Shown here: positions 26,027 to 38,940 of the stretch, one piece after another | Layout: the number at the start of each line of letters is the position of its first letter | Position numbering within the stretch: position 1 is the stretch's first letter | Program-made: the position numbers and the translations under genes | Notes under the pieces: generated by a model | The model's database searches: none | The model's input: only the letters and a program-made list of their open reading frames with translations | Told to the model about the DNA's origin: nothing | Source: Liolophura sinensis | Taxonomy: Eukaryota; Mollusca; Polyplacophora; Chitonida; Chitonidae | Length of the DNA stretch: 64,000 nt | Assembly: GCF_032854445.1 (NCBI RefSeq) | Contig: NC_088302.1 | Location: 54,592,046 to 54,656,045, forward strand | Reading direction: 5' to 3'

Positions 26027-26518
26027 ATGATGATCAAAGTGCCAATACTTACCACAGGTGTGAATTCTGCACGAGCAAATATGAAGAGGCCGTTCAGGTA
26101 CGGCGTGGATACTGCCGCAAGCTTACAGGATTCGCTAATAGCCCATACACACATGACATGCATCAAATCTGACTGTCAGCGTAAACTAGACCAGTCCACG
26201 TTAACCGATATAACAGGGTACACACGTTACGGGCACACCTCATTCAGGTGTAGTGGCTCAGATGACAGTTCAACTGCAGTCAGACGTGTGCTTATATTTC
26301 TGCCAACACATTCCAGGCCCATTTTTATTTGTGCTGCGGCTTTGAAGGTCGTAGATGAATACATACAATCTCGCAAAACATACGTCCCAAAACCGTTCGT
26401 CCCATTGAGCATTTGGTTACAGTCGATAGAGTTGCTCGAGTCTGTCTCTGCGCGCACTCCAATACTACAGGGCTCATACCTGCTTGTTTACATGCATATC
26501 AAGCGACCTCGTACGTAA
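26027..26518 (+). CDS. Orphan ORF of 163 codons, doubtful
   Basis: This is the longest ORF in the window that is neither repeat-derived nor part of the PDZ exons. It starts MMIKVPIL and ends in TAA at 26518. It has no signal peptide, membrane segment or domain that I recognise. Cysteines are few and composition is ordinary. It lies in the CpG-richer block, where long ORFs are more likely by chance because stops are rarer. It could be a lineage-specific gene, part of a leader, or chance. Confidence 0.15.
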   Translation: MMIKVPILTTGVNSARANMKRPFRYGVDTAASLQDSLIAHTHMTCIKSDCQRKLDQSTLTDITGYTRYGHTSFRCSGSDDSSTAVRRVLIFLPTHSRPIFICAAALKVVDEYIQSRKTYVPKPFVPLSIWLQSIELLESVSARTPILQGSYLLVYMHIKRPRT

Positions 26519-26971
26519 ACTAATTAGTTTACCTCGTCTTTTAAAACAAAAAGTGTTTCACCGGGTAACATAAGGATGATTATCCGGTTTGCTTATTAAC
26601 AAGTATTAAATACAAATACGTGTATGTGGGCTTTAGTATATAGATGGGCATAGTGACCCATAAATTGATATAGTTTACCTGTTTTTGCTCTACTCTTTCT
26701 CCAACGTCATTAACTTAAACAAATGTGTCTCATTTTCCCTAGATGTTTGTGTCAGAGCCGGAAGAAAAATAATCATGTTAATAAAGAAATCATGTTAAAT
26801 CAAAAACGTGAGGAATTTATATACCGTTGAAGATTAAAAGTTTTTACACGATATAATCAATAGAAATAATTCTTGTGTTTTAAAAAAAGGATAAAAATCT
26901 GCACCTCCGCGCCCTTAACTGAATCTGTGTGACACAGTTTGTTAAATCTCACTCTGTATGATGTGATTACA

Positions 26972-27696
26972 TGCCCGTGTACAGTTGTCCGTATTTGTAC
27001 GGGTACTCACAAACGTACAGTTGTACGTGTATGTACGGGTGCTCACAAACTTTCAGCTATGCACGTATGTACGGGTCCACACAAACGCACAGCTGTCCGT
27101 GTATGTACGGGTGCTCATTAAGGTACAGTTGTGCGTGTACGCACGTCTGTTCGTAAACGTACAGTTGTGCGTGTATGCACGTCTGTTCACAAATGTACAG
27201 TTGTGCGTGTATTTGCGGGTGCCCCCAAACGTACAGCTGTGCGTGTATGTACGGCCGCTCACAAATGTACAGTTCCCGTGTGTGTACGTTTGCTCACAAA
27301 CGTACAGTTGTACGTGTATGTACAGGTGCTCGCAAACGTACAGTTGTTCGTGTATGTACGGGTGCTCACAACGTACAGTTGTCCGTGTATGTACGTCTGC
27401 AAACAAAGTACTGTTGTGCGTGTATGTAGGTCTGTTCACAAACGTACAGTTGTGCGTGTATGTACGGGTGTTCACAAACGTACAGTTATGCGTGTATTTG
27501 CGGGTGCTCACAAACGTACAGTTACGCGTCTATGTACGGGTGCTCACAAGCCTACATCTGTGCGTGTATGTTCGGGTGCCCATAAACGTACAGTTGTGCG
27601 TGTATCTGCGGGTGCTCACAAACGTACAGCTGTGCGTGTGTGTACGTTTGCACACAAACGTGCAGGTGTGTGTGTATGTTCGGGTGCTCACAAAAC
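26972..27696. repeat. 36 bp minisatellite, about 20 copies
   Basis: The unit is CGTACAGTTGTGCGTGTATG plus TACGGGTGCTCACAAA. It is 12 codons long and stop-free in several frames, giving overlapping ORFs of up to 258 codons on the plus strand and 152 on the minus strand. It is the most CpG-dense array of the window, with about four CG per unit. Copies are moderately diverged. Confidence 0.93.
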
Positions 27697-29780
27697 ACAT
27701 GCACTAGCCGTTCATTTGGAATGTTTTTTTTTAACCGTGTCTACCCAAGCATGTATAGGCTTGCCTATGTCGCCGATGGGCAGCCAGGCATATGTCATTA
27801 TGATGCATGTACGTCAGACAATAAACAAGAGTGAAAACTTGTTGGCAAGTGTTTTTTATATATATATATTTCTTTTCTTTACATGCAGCATTGTTTTGCA
27901 CCAATAATAGGGTGGAAGTGTTGTATAGGGCTTACATTTGTACATGTATATAAGCTTCCAACCCTTGATATCGAAATGAAGGTTCATATACCGATGCCCT
28001 GTGTATTGACACGTCCCTTTATCTCAAGTACTTGGCCGTTTATGGCTTTTTCTTTTAGAAAAACTCAGAATGGGAAATGTTGTGTGAGATCTTATTTAAT
28101 TATTTTACTATTTTAACACTAGATAAGGCATCTATTTACTTATTTATTTTTTCATTTTGATTTGATTGAACACGTGACTTAATAGCCACTTGGTCAGCAC
28201 CCGCTTCCAGAATTGTATTTCAAACGACATGCATGCATGCATATATACTAGGATCTTGCATATATACCTTTCCGAACTTAAGCCGCTCCCACCCTCAACT
28301 CCCCCCTAGCCAATGAAGTTTGCAATGTTTCTGAATGGAAGCATGATTTCTATTACTTAACCAATTTTAGCCGAGATTGCCTTTGGATCAGAGGTCAGGA
28401 TATCTATCGTAACCATGCAGACATTGATTTGACAATTAACTGATCTTGCAGTTGCATGGCCGGTCTGCATGATTGATTCCAGATGTTATTCTGTTTTCTG
28501 CATATGATTTCCATACAAAGCGTCATTACGATCTGATTCCGTGAGATAATTATAATAGCTTATACATTGTATATCCATATATACCCGAGCGACGCACTTA
28601 AAAATACATGTGCATGCATGCATGAGAATACAGAGGTTCTCCTCACGGGAACACTGAAGTTGCCGTGGATTTATGTCCGCAGACGGACCTTCCTGTCACA
28701 CATTTGAAAAAACGAAACAAAACCTGGCAGTAAAAGAATCTTGAGAGTTCAAATCCATTCAGCATTCAAGATAACGACTGAACTGATTTATGCTTTGAGT
28801 TCATAATAAAGTGTCATACAGATTACATGGACAATGACATCGTATCGGGTCCGTGACATGCATACACACGGCACTGTAATTCCTGCTGATAGTTCTAGAT
28901 CACCATATATCTGCGTAACCCTGCAAGAAGCAGAAACATGATGTATGTGGTATTTTTCAGTCGTCTATATACGGCTAAATACGACTGGAGTTGTGGGAAG
29001 GGTACACCCTGATGAGCAGAGGCCATAACCACGATCTTCCTCGCTCTCAATCACTCTCTGCAAAACGAAATCAGAATGAAAATTTTTATGTCTTGGGTCA
29101 AAGTTCATGTGTGGTTGACATAATGATTTGCAAACAGTTCTTAGGAGCCTCATTCACGAGTCTATCCTGTTTGTCCTGAAACATGGGCTCAACATTTCCT
29201 TACCTAACTTACAATGTCCAGTTTCTGAAAATGGAAAACTTTGCAACTTATAGCAATCCAGTCGTTTCATGGCTCTGCTGCTTCCATTTTTGAGCGGGGT
29301 CCAGATACATGACAATGAATTGTCTAGACATCATGAATACAATCAATGTAGAGACAGGTTTCAGATTTCGTGCAAGCACTGCGAAATTAAGGTCCAGTGT
29401 CTCCATGAGCACACTGATGGCAGCGGGCATGTTTAGGCAGGATAACTATCATGTACAGATACTCCTTCCTGCAACTCTTCTCTTAAACCACAACACCATG
29501 TAACACTTTTTTAAAATTTACTAAGATGTTACGACAAAATATATCAGGGAGAGAAGGACGTTGACGTTACTTGGCACTGATGTTTAAGGCGTTTTAACAA
29601 ATTAAAAACAAATTATCAGGTAACCATGGATACACACAGCATACACGAGACGAACAACAAGACTCCTTGGAACAATCAACTCTACTGCCCTTGTTACCTC
29701 TGTCAAACCCCAACATGCCACGCACCTACCTTCTAGGACTGGAGCAATAGAATACCATCAGTACTACCAAGCCTCACCAC
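27697..29780. other. No feature seen
   Basis: Unique sequence with a short TATATATATA stretch near 27860 and CATGCATG repeats near 28230 and 28615. No ORF with a recognisable domain. Confidence 0.5.
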
Positions 29781-31905
29781 GGTATGTTCCCTCATTACCA
29801 TCGATCGGACTGCACTCAAAACCTCACTACACGAAGTACTTATTTGACGAAGTTCCCTCATTACTATCGACCGGACTGCCAAATGAAAACCTCACGACAC
29901 GAAGTATTTATTTGTCCAAGTTCCGTCATTGCCATGGAACTGACTGCCAACTCAAATCCTCGCCACATGAAGCACTTATTTGACAAAGTTCCGTCATCGC
30001 CATCGGCACGACTGCCAACTCCAAGCCTTACCACACGAAGTACTTATTTGACAAAGTTCCGTCATCACCATCGACCTGACTGCCAACTCCAAACCTCACC
30101 ACACGAAGTACTTATTTGACAAAGTTCCGTCATCACCATCAACCTGACTGCAAACTCCAAACCTCATCACACAAAGCACTTATTTGACAAAGTCCCGTCA
30201 TCACCATCAACCTCAATGTCAACTTCAAGCCTCATCACACAAAAAAGCTATCTGACAAAGTTCCCTCACTGTCATCAACCTCAATGTCAACTTCAATCCT
30301 CATCACACAAAGCACTTATTTGACAAAGTCCCGTCATCACCATCGACCTGACTGCAAACTCCAAACCTCATCACACAAGGCACTTATTTGACAAAGTTCC
30401 GTCATCACCATCGACCTGACTGGCAACTCCAAACCTTACCACACGAAGTACTTATTTGACAAAGTTCTATCATTACCATCGACCTGACTGCAAACTCCAA
30501 ACCTCACCACACAAAGCACAAATTTCCTGGCTGCCCTCAGCGTTAGGGCTCACCATGCACAGTACCTGTTGGGCGAAGTTCTGTCATTGCCATCGACTTT
30601 ACTGTCAACTTCAAGCCTCCCCACGCAAAGTATCTTCCTGACAAAGCTCTGTCATTTACATCCACCTTACTGTCAACTTCAAGCCTTACCATGCACAATA
30701 TCTGTCTACCAAAATTTTGTCGTTGCCATCAACCTCATTATCAACTTCAGGGCTCACCACACAAAGAAGCTATCTGACAAAGTTCCCTCACTGTCATCAA
30801 CCTCAATGCCAACTTCAATCCTCACCACACAAAGAAGCTATCTGACAAAGTTCCCTCACTGTCATCAACCTCAATATCAACTTCAATCCTCATCACACAA
30901 AGAAGCTATCTGACAAAGTTCCCTCACTGTCATCAACCTCAATGTCAACTTCAATCCTCATCCCACAAAGAGCTTATCTGACAAAGTTCCCTCACTGACA
31001 TCAACCTCAATGTCAACTTAAAGCCTTACCACACAAGAGCCTATCTGACAAAGTTCCCTCACTGTCATCAACCTCAATGTCAACTTCAAGCCTCATCACA
31101 CAAAGAAGCTATCCGACAAAGTTCCCTCACTGTCATCAACCTCAATGTCAACTTCAATCCTCATCACACAAAGAGCTTATCTGACAAAGTTCCCTCACTG
31201 ACATCAACCTCAATGTCAACTTAAAGCCTCCCCACACAAGAGCCTATCTGACAAAGTTCCCTCACTGTCATCAACCTCAATGTCAACTTCAAGCCTTACC
31301 ACACAAAGAAGCTATCTGACAAAGTTCCCTCACTGTCATCAACCTCAATGTCAACTTCAAGCCTCATCACACAAAGAGCCTATCTGACAAAGTTCCCTCA
31401 CTGTCATCAACCTCACTGTCAACTTCAATCTTCATCACACAAAGAGCCTATCTGACAAAGTTCACTCACTGTCAACCTCAATGTCAACTTTAAGCCTCAT
31501 CACACAAAGAGCCTATCTGACAAAATTCCTTCACTGTCATCAACCTCAATGTCAACTTCAAGCCTCATCACACAAAGAAGCTATCTGACAAAGTTCCCTC
31601 ACTGTCATCAACCTCAATGTCAACTTCAATCCTCATCACACAAAGAGCCTATCTGACAAAGTTCCCTCATTGTCATCAACCTCAATGTCAACTTCAATCC
31701 TTATCACACAAAGAAGCTATCTGACAAAGTTCCCTCACTGTCATCAACCTCAATGTCAACTTCAATCCTGATCACACAAAGAAGCTATCTGACAAAGTTC
31801 TGCCAATGTTATGACCACTGTTATGTTCAAGTTTCACCATGAACAGCTCCATTGCCACCTTCAAGCCTCACAATGCACAGTATCCATTTGACAAACTCCA
31901 ACTGA
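29781..31905. repeat. 67-68 bp minisatellite, about 31 copies
   Basis: The unit contains ATCTGACAAAGTTCCCTCAC, CATCAACCTCAATGTCAACTTC and a CTCATCACACAAAGA block. Copies at the low end (29.8-30.7 kb) are more diverged than those at 30.8-31.8 kb, a gradient expected when new copies arise at one end. Several copies are shortened by 1-4 bases. Confidence 0.93.
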
Positions 31906-32267
31906 CTTCACTGAGTTTAGGCTTGGACCAAAGTAGGGATAATTACATTTATTTTGGTGCCAATTCACATCCGTTTATATATTACACAATAGATTTCTTA
32001 ACACTATGAAGCATAATGTACAAATGAATTACACCATCTGGTTTCATGTTGAAAGTTTGTACTGTACACACAACACGGGTCATCTTTCTGCGCTTGAAAA
32101 TCTGTTAGAATTCTAGGAAAATAAAAGAGAAAAGACTAGATCTGACACAAAGAACCAGTCGGTTTTATTCTTCTGTTATTAGAAGTTGGGCTTATGACAG
32201 AGTTAGCGCAGTTAAACACACCCATACTAGCATTTGGCAAATCAGTACGTAATGAGAAGTGTGTACA

Positions 32268-32336
32268 GGTACACTTCTGTTGTTCACATAGGTACAGTTC
32301 TGTTGTTCACAAAGGTACACTTCAGTTGTTCACAAA
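32268..32336. repeat. 24 bp repeat, 3 copies
   Basis: GGTACACTTCTGTTGTTCAC followed by AWAR recurs three times with one or two changes each. Confidence 0.8.
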
Positions 32337-32825
32337 AGCAATCTATTAAACAAGCATTACTAAAGAAAAATCAAATAGTCTCAGGGATAACATTCTGTAC
32401 AAAAAAATAGATGAGGTTTTTGAAGAAATTGTCTTTCTGCTAGATGAAAGCCTAAACAAATCCCCGTAGCCTCATTTGAGGTATAGAGTCATGTTTTCTA
32501 AAGTAAAGTTTACAAACAGTTGATGAGGCAATGTACACATAAACTATAACACATGATAACCATGTACACAAAAATATATCATTACCCAGCAGTGGGGGAT
32601 ATCAAATCAACACAACACATTCGGTCAGTGACAAAAACAACTCAACCAATAAAAATATGTTGATCAATATATTTACAAAGTAATAAAAACCAGTATTATG
32701 CCGATGACATCACATACAGTTTAACGCATTGACAAAAAGGTATCCTGTTCGATTTTATGGTTGCCGTCATTAGGTCTTCTATGTTTGAGAAATAAATATA
32801 ATACTGAGGCATTCACATGTAAATA

Positions 32826-33118
32826 AAGTGATTTAGGATAAATGCTGGTGTAATATAGGTAGCAACAAATCTTGTAGTGTAAGAAAGGTAGCAACATACC
32901 ATTAAGATAAATGCTGGTGTAATATAGGTAGGAACATATCTTGTACTATAAGAAGGGTAGCAACATACCATTAAGATAAATGCTGGTGTAATACACTTAG
33001 GAACAAATCTTGCAGTATAAAAAGGATACATGTAGCAACATATCATTAAGATTAATGCTGGTGTAATATAGGTAGCAACAAAGCTTATAGTGTAAGAAGG
33101 GTAGCAACGTACCATTCT
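32826..33118. repeat. 69 bp minisatellite, about 4 copies
   Basis: The unit holds TGCTGGTGTAATATAGGTAG, AACAAATCTTGTAGT and a GGTAGCAACATACCATTAAG segment. At 23 codons, it creates a 159-codon minus-strand ORF with hydrophobic, Tyr-rich repeats that is not taken as a gene. Confidence 0.9.
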
Positions 33119-33754
33119 GTCACACCTCTGACAATATACAAGCACACACAGTCTATGGGAGCACTGGTTTTGGTCAATTGATGCATGTAATATGAACACA
33201 GTCTTATACCAATACTGCTTCCCCTGACATGGAAAACCCTTCAGGTTTACATAATGTAAAAAGTGCTTTCCTAAACCAGGGCTATAACACATGTATAATA
33301 ATCAACCTTAATACAAAGCCAGACCAATATGTTTGGCTCCTTTAACTTCAAAAAAACTAAAATGCTTAATGAAGTTAGTTACACCAATCACAAAATAAAT
33401 TTAAATGATAAGAAACAATAAAATACTTAATAAAAGTTTGAAAACAAAATCTTGACAATGTTAATTCCACATTATTTACTTGGTCACCTAATAAAGATGT
33501 CAAACTACACACAAGTGTTTTTAAAAAAAACAGGGAAGCTTCTGTCTGTTAAACAAAAGCTTAAAATAATGAGTACTGAGTAATACTAAACAAGGTCTTG
33601 GTGTTACAGCAGACAAGTCATTAGGCAAAAAACAAAGGTAAGCAACAGGAATGAACAAAATGACAACTGCATTATCATACATCTACATGTAAAATAACAC
33701 CAAAATGGAGAGCACAAAATCACATCCTCAACGGACAACAACTTTCAACCTCAA

Positions 33755-33970
33755 AATCATAGCCTGATACTCCAACAAAAACATAGACCGATACTCCAAC
33801 AAAATCATAACCCGATACTCCAACAAAACCATAGCCTGATACTCCAACAAAAACATAGCCTGATACTCCAACAAAAACATAGCCTGATACTCCAACAAAA
33901 ACATAGCCTGATACTCCAACAAAACCATAGCCTGATACTCCAACAAAAACATAACCCGATACTCCAACAT
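33755..33970. repeat. 24 bp minisatellite, 9 copies
   Basis: The unit is CTGATACTCCAACAAAAACA plus TAGC. Three overlapping minus-strand ORFs with the octapeptide GVSGYVFV and its frame-shifted equivalents are by-products. Confidence 0.93.
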
Positions 33971-35679
33971 CTCTGACTGACAAGTTCATGATACTTTTTA
34001 TATCTCAAATAACAGCTTATGATACTCCATTACAAAAATGTGTAAATATTAATTGCTTCTAGAGATGCAAATAGCACCATGCACCAAATTCAAAGGCTTT
34101 AAAAATGACAAGACGAGTCCAATTAAAACTGAAAGCCACATGGTCTCATTCATAGGCAGTTTAGGGGCATATTTTTCTTTTATTAAAACGCACCAATACC
34201 AGTGGCAGTATATCAATATCATGAAATCTGTAAGACCTCAAAAAAATGTATAACTTCTTCCAAGAAGAATGAATTCAACATGTGTTTGTCCCCATAGAGA
34301 CAAAATATGGTGAAGAAATATACATAATTGCTCAAAAACAGAAAAAGGGTAGACTTAAAGCTGTGTTTTTGCCAAATCTGTATTTATTTATGAGTTCAGT
34401 ATTTTGCCTTAAACCACAGCTAGTTGTTAAATGCTGCTAAGGTAACATATATTCTACTCACACACATATTAAAGGTGTGTGAAGCTTAACATTATCCACC
34501 CTGGGGGGAGGGGGTATCCACCCTGGGCGGTTATCCAACCTGGGGTTAATATGGACAGGGTTTATCATGGTACATACACCCTTCCAACTCCTGAACACTT
34601 AAGGGTGTAAAATATCATTTAGGTAGACTTCAGAGCTTTATTCTCTCCACTCTGATAATACACATTTATTTAAATAATCAAATGATTAAGTTGCTTAAAT
34701 TGCATTTAAAGGTTTTCTTAATTTATGAAAACACGAGACACCAAAACTAGAAAGTAACTGATCAAATTTCTTCATGATGGAAGCTTTTGCTGTGAGAGAA
34801 CATTGTAGTCATTGAACACCAGTTTAAAATCTAAAATCTGGTCAGTCAATATGTTAAAATTTATTCACAAAAGCAACAAAACTTATTCTAAGGCCTCATG
34901 TACACACATTGTGAGCTCCTTGTGAAATATTATGAAAAAGCATATTTACCACAGCATGAAAAATCTTCATGAGCATTAGAAGGCAAACATTAGAGCCACC
35001 AAAACAAATGTGGTAAACTGCCAAGTACACAACTGCATTAACGCAACAATTTGTGATGAAAAATGGAAAAACTTCAACCAGTACCAATAACTATCTGGCA
35101 AGCCGTACTTATCAATGAAGTTTTCACTATTCTTAGAATAAAGCTAACCTATTGCCTCTCATTGGAATTCACTTTACCCTTGGCAACACCTATTGCTTCT
35201 CATTGGAATTGACTTTACCCTTGGCAGCAACATATTTGTGGAATTACTCATCTTTTGGAATCAACTCTACCTTTACTTGAATTAAAGCTTAAATTTCTGG
35301 TAATTAATTCCACTTATTATTTAATCAAATTTAAAAGTTAAACTGTAAATATTTAAAAACCTAACTTTCTTTGCAATTAAGCTGTCCACATTCTCTAATC
35401 TTTCAAAAATAATACCCCATTTTTTTTTGGAATAAACTCTGCTATTTCTAAAAATAAAGCCTTACTTTTTGTGGAATTTACTATTCTACTTCCAAAAATA
35501 AAGGATTACTTTTCTTGGAATTCTTACAATAAAGCCTAATGTCTCTTCTAGCAACATGTGTAACTCGTGCTCCAGTAGATTGCCGTGATTCAGAAGATTC
35601 CAGTGTTACACAACAAAAAATGACCATGTGGGATGAAGAACAGTTCATACAGGGATGGCTCACTATAGTTCCAGCTGAC

Positions 35680-35762
35680 AAAGCTGGTGACAAAGTTGAA
35701 TGTATGTACTGGCCTTCTGATAAAGCTGATGACAAAGCTGAATGTATATACTGGCCCACATG
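35680..35762. repeat. 48 bp two-copy repeat
   Basis: GACAAAGCTGGTGACAAAGT...GTACTGGCC is followed by a second copy with several substitutions. It produces ORFs on both strands that carry no recognisable domain. Confidence 0.7.
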
Positions 35763-36195
35763 TTCTACATTCATTGCAGATTTCAGCAGATTGATTTGTT
35801 CATGAATGAAAAAAATATCTGATTATCAGAGTAATTACACAAATGCAGAAGCACCATCAAATACATGAGTCCTTTCTATTATTGTTCATAACAGCCAATA
35901 AAATTGAGAGGATATTTAAATGAAATTACTCTATTTACACATATACACATGTACATTTCAATACATATAAACAAGTACCATAAGCTGGTACAGTCTTAAA
36001 GCTGACACTCTTAAAGCTGAGACAGTCTTAAAGCTAAAACAATCAGTACTATGGAAGCATCACACTCAACAAACAAACAAAAAAACTAGTGACATTGTAA
36101 ATAAAATGATGAGCAGTGCTTGTAAATGTATACACTGTTAAAACACTACTTCAAAATTTGCCTAGATTTTTCATTAAGCAAAGCAGAGGTCACCA

Positions 36196-36765
36196 ATAGT
36201 AAGATTTTGGGCCGCTTAAGCTAGACAAAAATGACACGTTATAGTAAGGTTATGGGCAGTTTAAGCAAGACAAAACTGACACTTATACTAAGATTATGGG
36301 CAGCTGAAGCTAGTCAAAACTGACACTTATAGCAATATTACGGGCAGCTTAAGCAAGACAAAAATGACACTTATACTAAGATTATGGGCAGCTGAAGCTA
36401 GTCAAAACTGACACGTTATAGCAATATTACGGGCAGCTTAAGCAAGACAAAAATGACACTTATACTAAGATTATGGGCAGCTGAAGCTAGTCAAAACTGA
36501 CACTTATAGCAAGATTAGGGGCAACTTAAGCGAGACAAAAGTGACACTTATACTAAGACTATGGGCAGCTGAAGCTAGTCAAAACTGACACTTATAGCAA
36601 TATTAAGGGCAACTTAAGCGAGACAAAAATGACACTTATACTAAGACTATGGGCAGTTTAAGCTAGTGAAAACTGACACTTATAGCAAGATTACGGGCAA
36701 CTTAAGCGAGACAAAAGTGACACTTATAGCAAGATTATGGGCAACTTAAGCTCCACAAAACAGTT
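36196..36765. repeat. 44 bp minisatellite with an 88 bp higher-order pattern
   Basis: Units read GACACTTATAGCAAGATTAT plus GGGCAGCTTAAGCAAGACAAAA with alternation between a CTTAAGCAAGAC type and a CTGAAGCTAGTC type. The alternation over most of the array suggests that pairs of units were amplified together. About 13 units. Confidence 0.88.
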
Positions 36766-36900
36766 CATCAGAAATACATGTATTAACATAACTGACTTTT
36801 ACACGTACATGTAACTAACAATATTTTACATGTATCTACAAAAAGTGTCTCAATGAACAACAGCAGTTGCCAGGAAAGCTGGAGTCAAAAATGTAAACTT

Positions 36901-36921
36901 TCACCATAGTTACTATGGTGA
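36901..36921. other. Palindrome with 9 bp arms
   Basis: TCACCATAG-TTA-CTATGGTGA. Its centre, GTTACTATGGTGAC, is a partial match to an RFX X-box. It stands alone in AT-rich sequence, so function is uncertain. Confidence 0.6.
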
Positions 36922-37308
36922 CCATATACACACCCGTGAGAGTAACGCCATACAGGCAGATGTTTTCCATACCCATATAGAGAATGGTAACTCCGTTATG
37001 GCTGACCAAAACAATATGAAGTCTTCATGACCAGTGTAAGAACTGAAATCCCACTCAGGAAAAAAAACCCAAACATTCCTGTCACCTAGATTTCAATTAC
37101 AAACCTTGCAATTAATAGGTGAGAAACTGAATTTAAAATCAACTTTTCAAAAAATTTTAAATTAAAAGAATACAAGTGAAATGCCTTCATAAATACATGC
37201 AAATAACTTTCACATCAAAGTTTGACATAACATATCAAGTACTTTCCGACTAGTGCTATTTCCCACAAACATATAAAGCCACCATGTCTTGTCATAAACA
37301 TATTAATT

Positions 37309-37632
37309 ACACTCCAGATAGTGTGATTTCTTACAAACATACCAGTATAAAGTACACTCCAGATAGTGTGATTTCTTACAAACATACCAGTATAAAGTAC
37401 ACTCCAGATAGTGTGATTTCTTACCAACATACTAGTATAAAGTACACTCCAGATAGTGTGATTTCTTACAAACATACCAGTATAAAGTACACTCCAGACA
37501 GTGTGATTTCTTACCAACATACTAGTATAAAGTACACTCCAGATAATGTGATTTCTTACAAACATAACAATATAAAGTACACTCCAGATAGTGTGATTTC
37601 TTACAAACATACCAGTATAAAGTACACTCAAG
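37309..37632. repeat. 45 bp minisatellite, about 7 copies
   Basis: The unit is ACTCCAGATAGTGTGATTTC plus TTACAAACATACCAGTATAAAGTAC. Being 15 codons long and stop-free on both strands, it yields a 199-codon plus ORF and a 144-codon minus ORF. The plus ORF continues about 85 codons into unique sequence with no domain that I recognise. Confidence 0.93.
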
Positions 37633-37918
37633 TTATTGTGCCTTATCATCTACCAAGTCCACTTAAGTCATCAGCAGTTTTCCAGCAGAATTTATGGGTT
37701 TGCTGCATCAGGATTTATGATCAACTTGTTTTCAAACAGTTTTTCAGAGGACACAGATTTGCTTTGTTCTTTCTCAGAGAAGTTGTCTCTCTGACAACAA
37801 TGAGAAGGTTTGGCACCTCATGTTGTTCTCAGTATTCTGAAGTTTTAACGATGTCTTCAGGAACTCATCTCACCAGAAGTTAACAACAGAGCATCAACCA
37901 AACTCTGTGATACGCGAC

Positions 37919-38940
37919 TCACTTTATACCCTATCCCAGCATCATGTGACTTCAGGTCAGATCCCATCATGGCATCATGAGACCTCAGGTCAGATGTTAT
38001 TATGAGACCACTTCATACCCTATCCCAGCATGATGAGACTTCAGGTCAGATCCCATCATGGCATCATGAGACCTCAGGTCAGACGTTATTATGAGACCAC
38101 TTCATACCCTATCCCAGCATGATGAGACTTCAGGTCAGATCCCATCACGGCATCATGAGACCTCAGGTCAGACGTTATTATGAGACCCACTTCATACCCT
38201 ATCCCAGCATGATGAGACTTCAGGTCAGATCCCATCACGGCATCATGAGACCTCAGGTCAGACGTTATTATGAGACCACTTCATACCCTATCCCAGCATG
38301 ATGAGACTTCAGGTCAGATCCCATCACGGCATCATGAGACCTCAGGTCAGACGTTATTATGAGACCACTTCATACCCTATCCCAGCATGATGAGACTTCA
38401 GGTCAGATCCCATCACGGCATCATGAGACCTCAGGTCAGATGTTATTATGAGACCACTTCATACCCTATCCCAGCATGATGAGACTTCAGGTCAGATCCC
38501 ATCACGGCATCATGAGACCTCAGGTCAGATGTTATTATGAGACCACTTCATACCCTATCCCAGCATGATGAGACTTCAGGTCAGATCCCATCACGGCATC
38601 ATGAGACCTCAGGTCAGACGTTATTATGAGACCACTTCATACCCTATCCCAGCATGATGAGACTTCAGGTCAGATCCCATCACGGCATCATGAGACCTCA
38701 GGTCAGACGTTATTATGAGACCACTTCATACCCTATCCCAGCATGATGAGACTTCAGGTCAGATCCCATCACGGCATCATGAGACCTCAGGTCAGACGTT
38801 ATTATGAGACCACTTCATACCCTATCCCAGCATGATGAGACTTCAGGTCAGATCCCATCACGGCATCATGAGACCTCAGGTCAGACGTTATTATGAGACC
38901 ACTTCATACCCTATCCCAGCATGATGAGACTTCAGGTCAT
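37919..38940. repeat. 89 bp minisatellite, 11.5 copies, highly homogeneous
   Basis: Each unit contains two related blocks, ATGAGACTTCAGGTCAGATC and ATGAGACCTCAGGTCAGACG, and a third shorter ATGAGACCAC block, so the 89 bp unit itself grew from a smaller repeat. Copies differ at one or two bases only. Confidence 0.95.

Larger units (their letters stand above)
22764..26964. other. Gene-poor stretch with a CpG-richer part
   Basis: Up to about 23600 the sequence is AT-rich. From 23600 to 27700 CG dinucleotides are visibly more frequent than in the rest of the window. No ORF has a recognisable domain; the longest is listed separately. Confidence 0.4.
31906..36195. other. Gene-free AT-rich stretch between small arrays
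   Basis: Apart from the small repeats listed separately, I see only AT-rich unique sequence. A two-copy repeat of about 45 bp with CTCATTGGAATT and ACTTTACCCTTGGCA lies at 35150-35230. ORFs are short and without domains. Confidence 0.5.

Noticed and set aside
26985-27907. Plus ORFs of 240 and 258 codons and a 152-codon minus ORF, Cys-rich
   Set aside because: The 36 bp unit is a multiple of three and stop-free. The cysteine spacing simply follows the repeat, so a secreted Cys-rich protein is not supported.
37215-37883. 199-codon plus ORF and 144-codon minus ORF
   Set aside because: They derive from the 45 bp array. The unique tail of the plus ORF has no domain.
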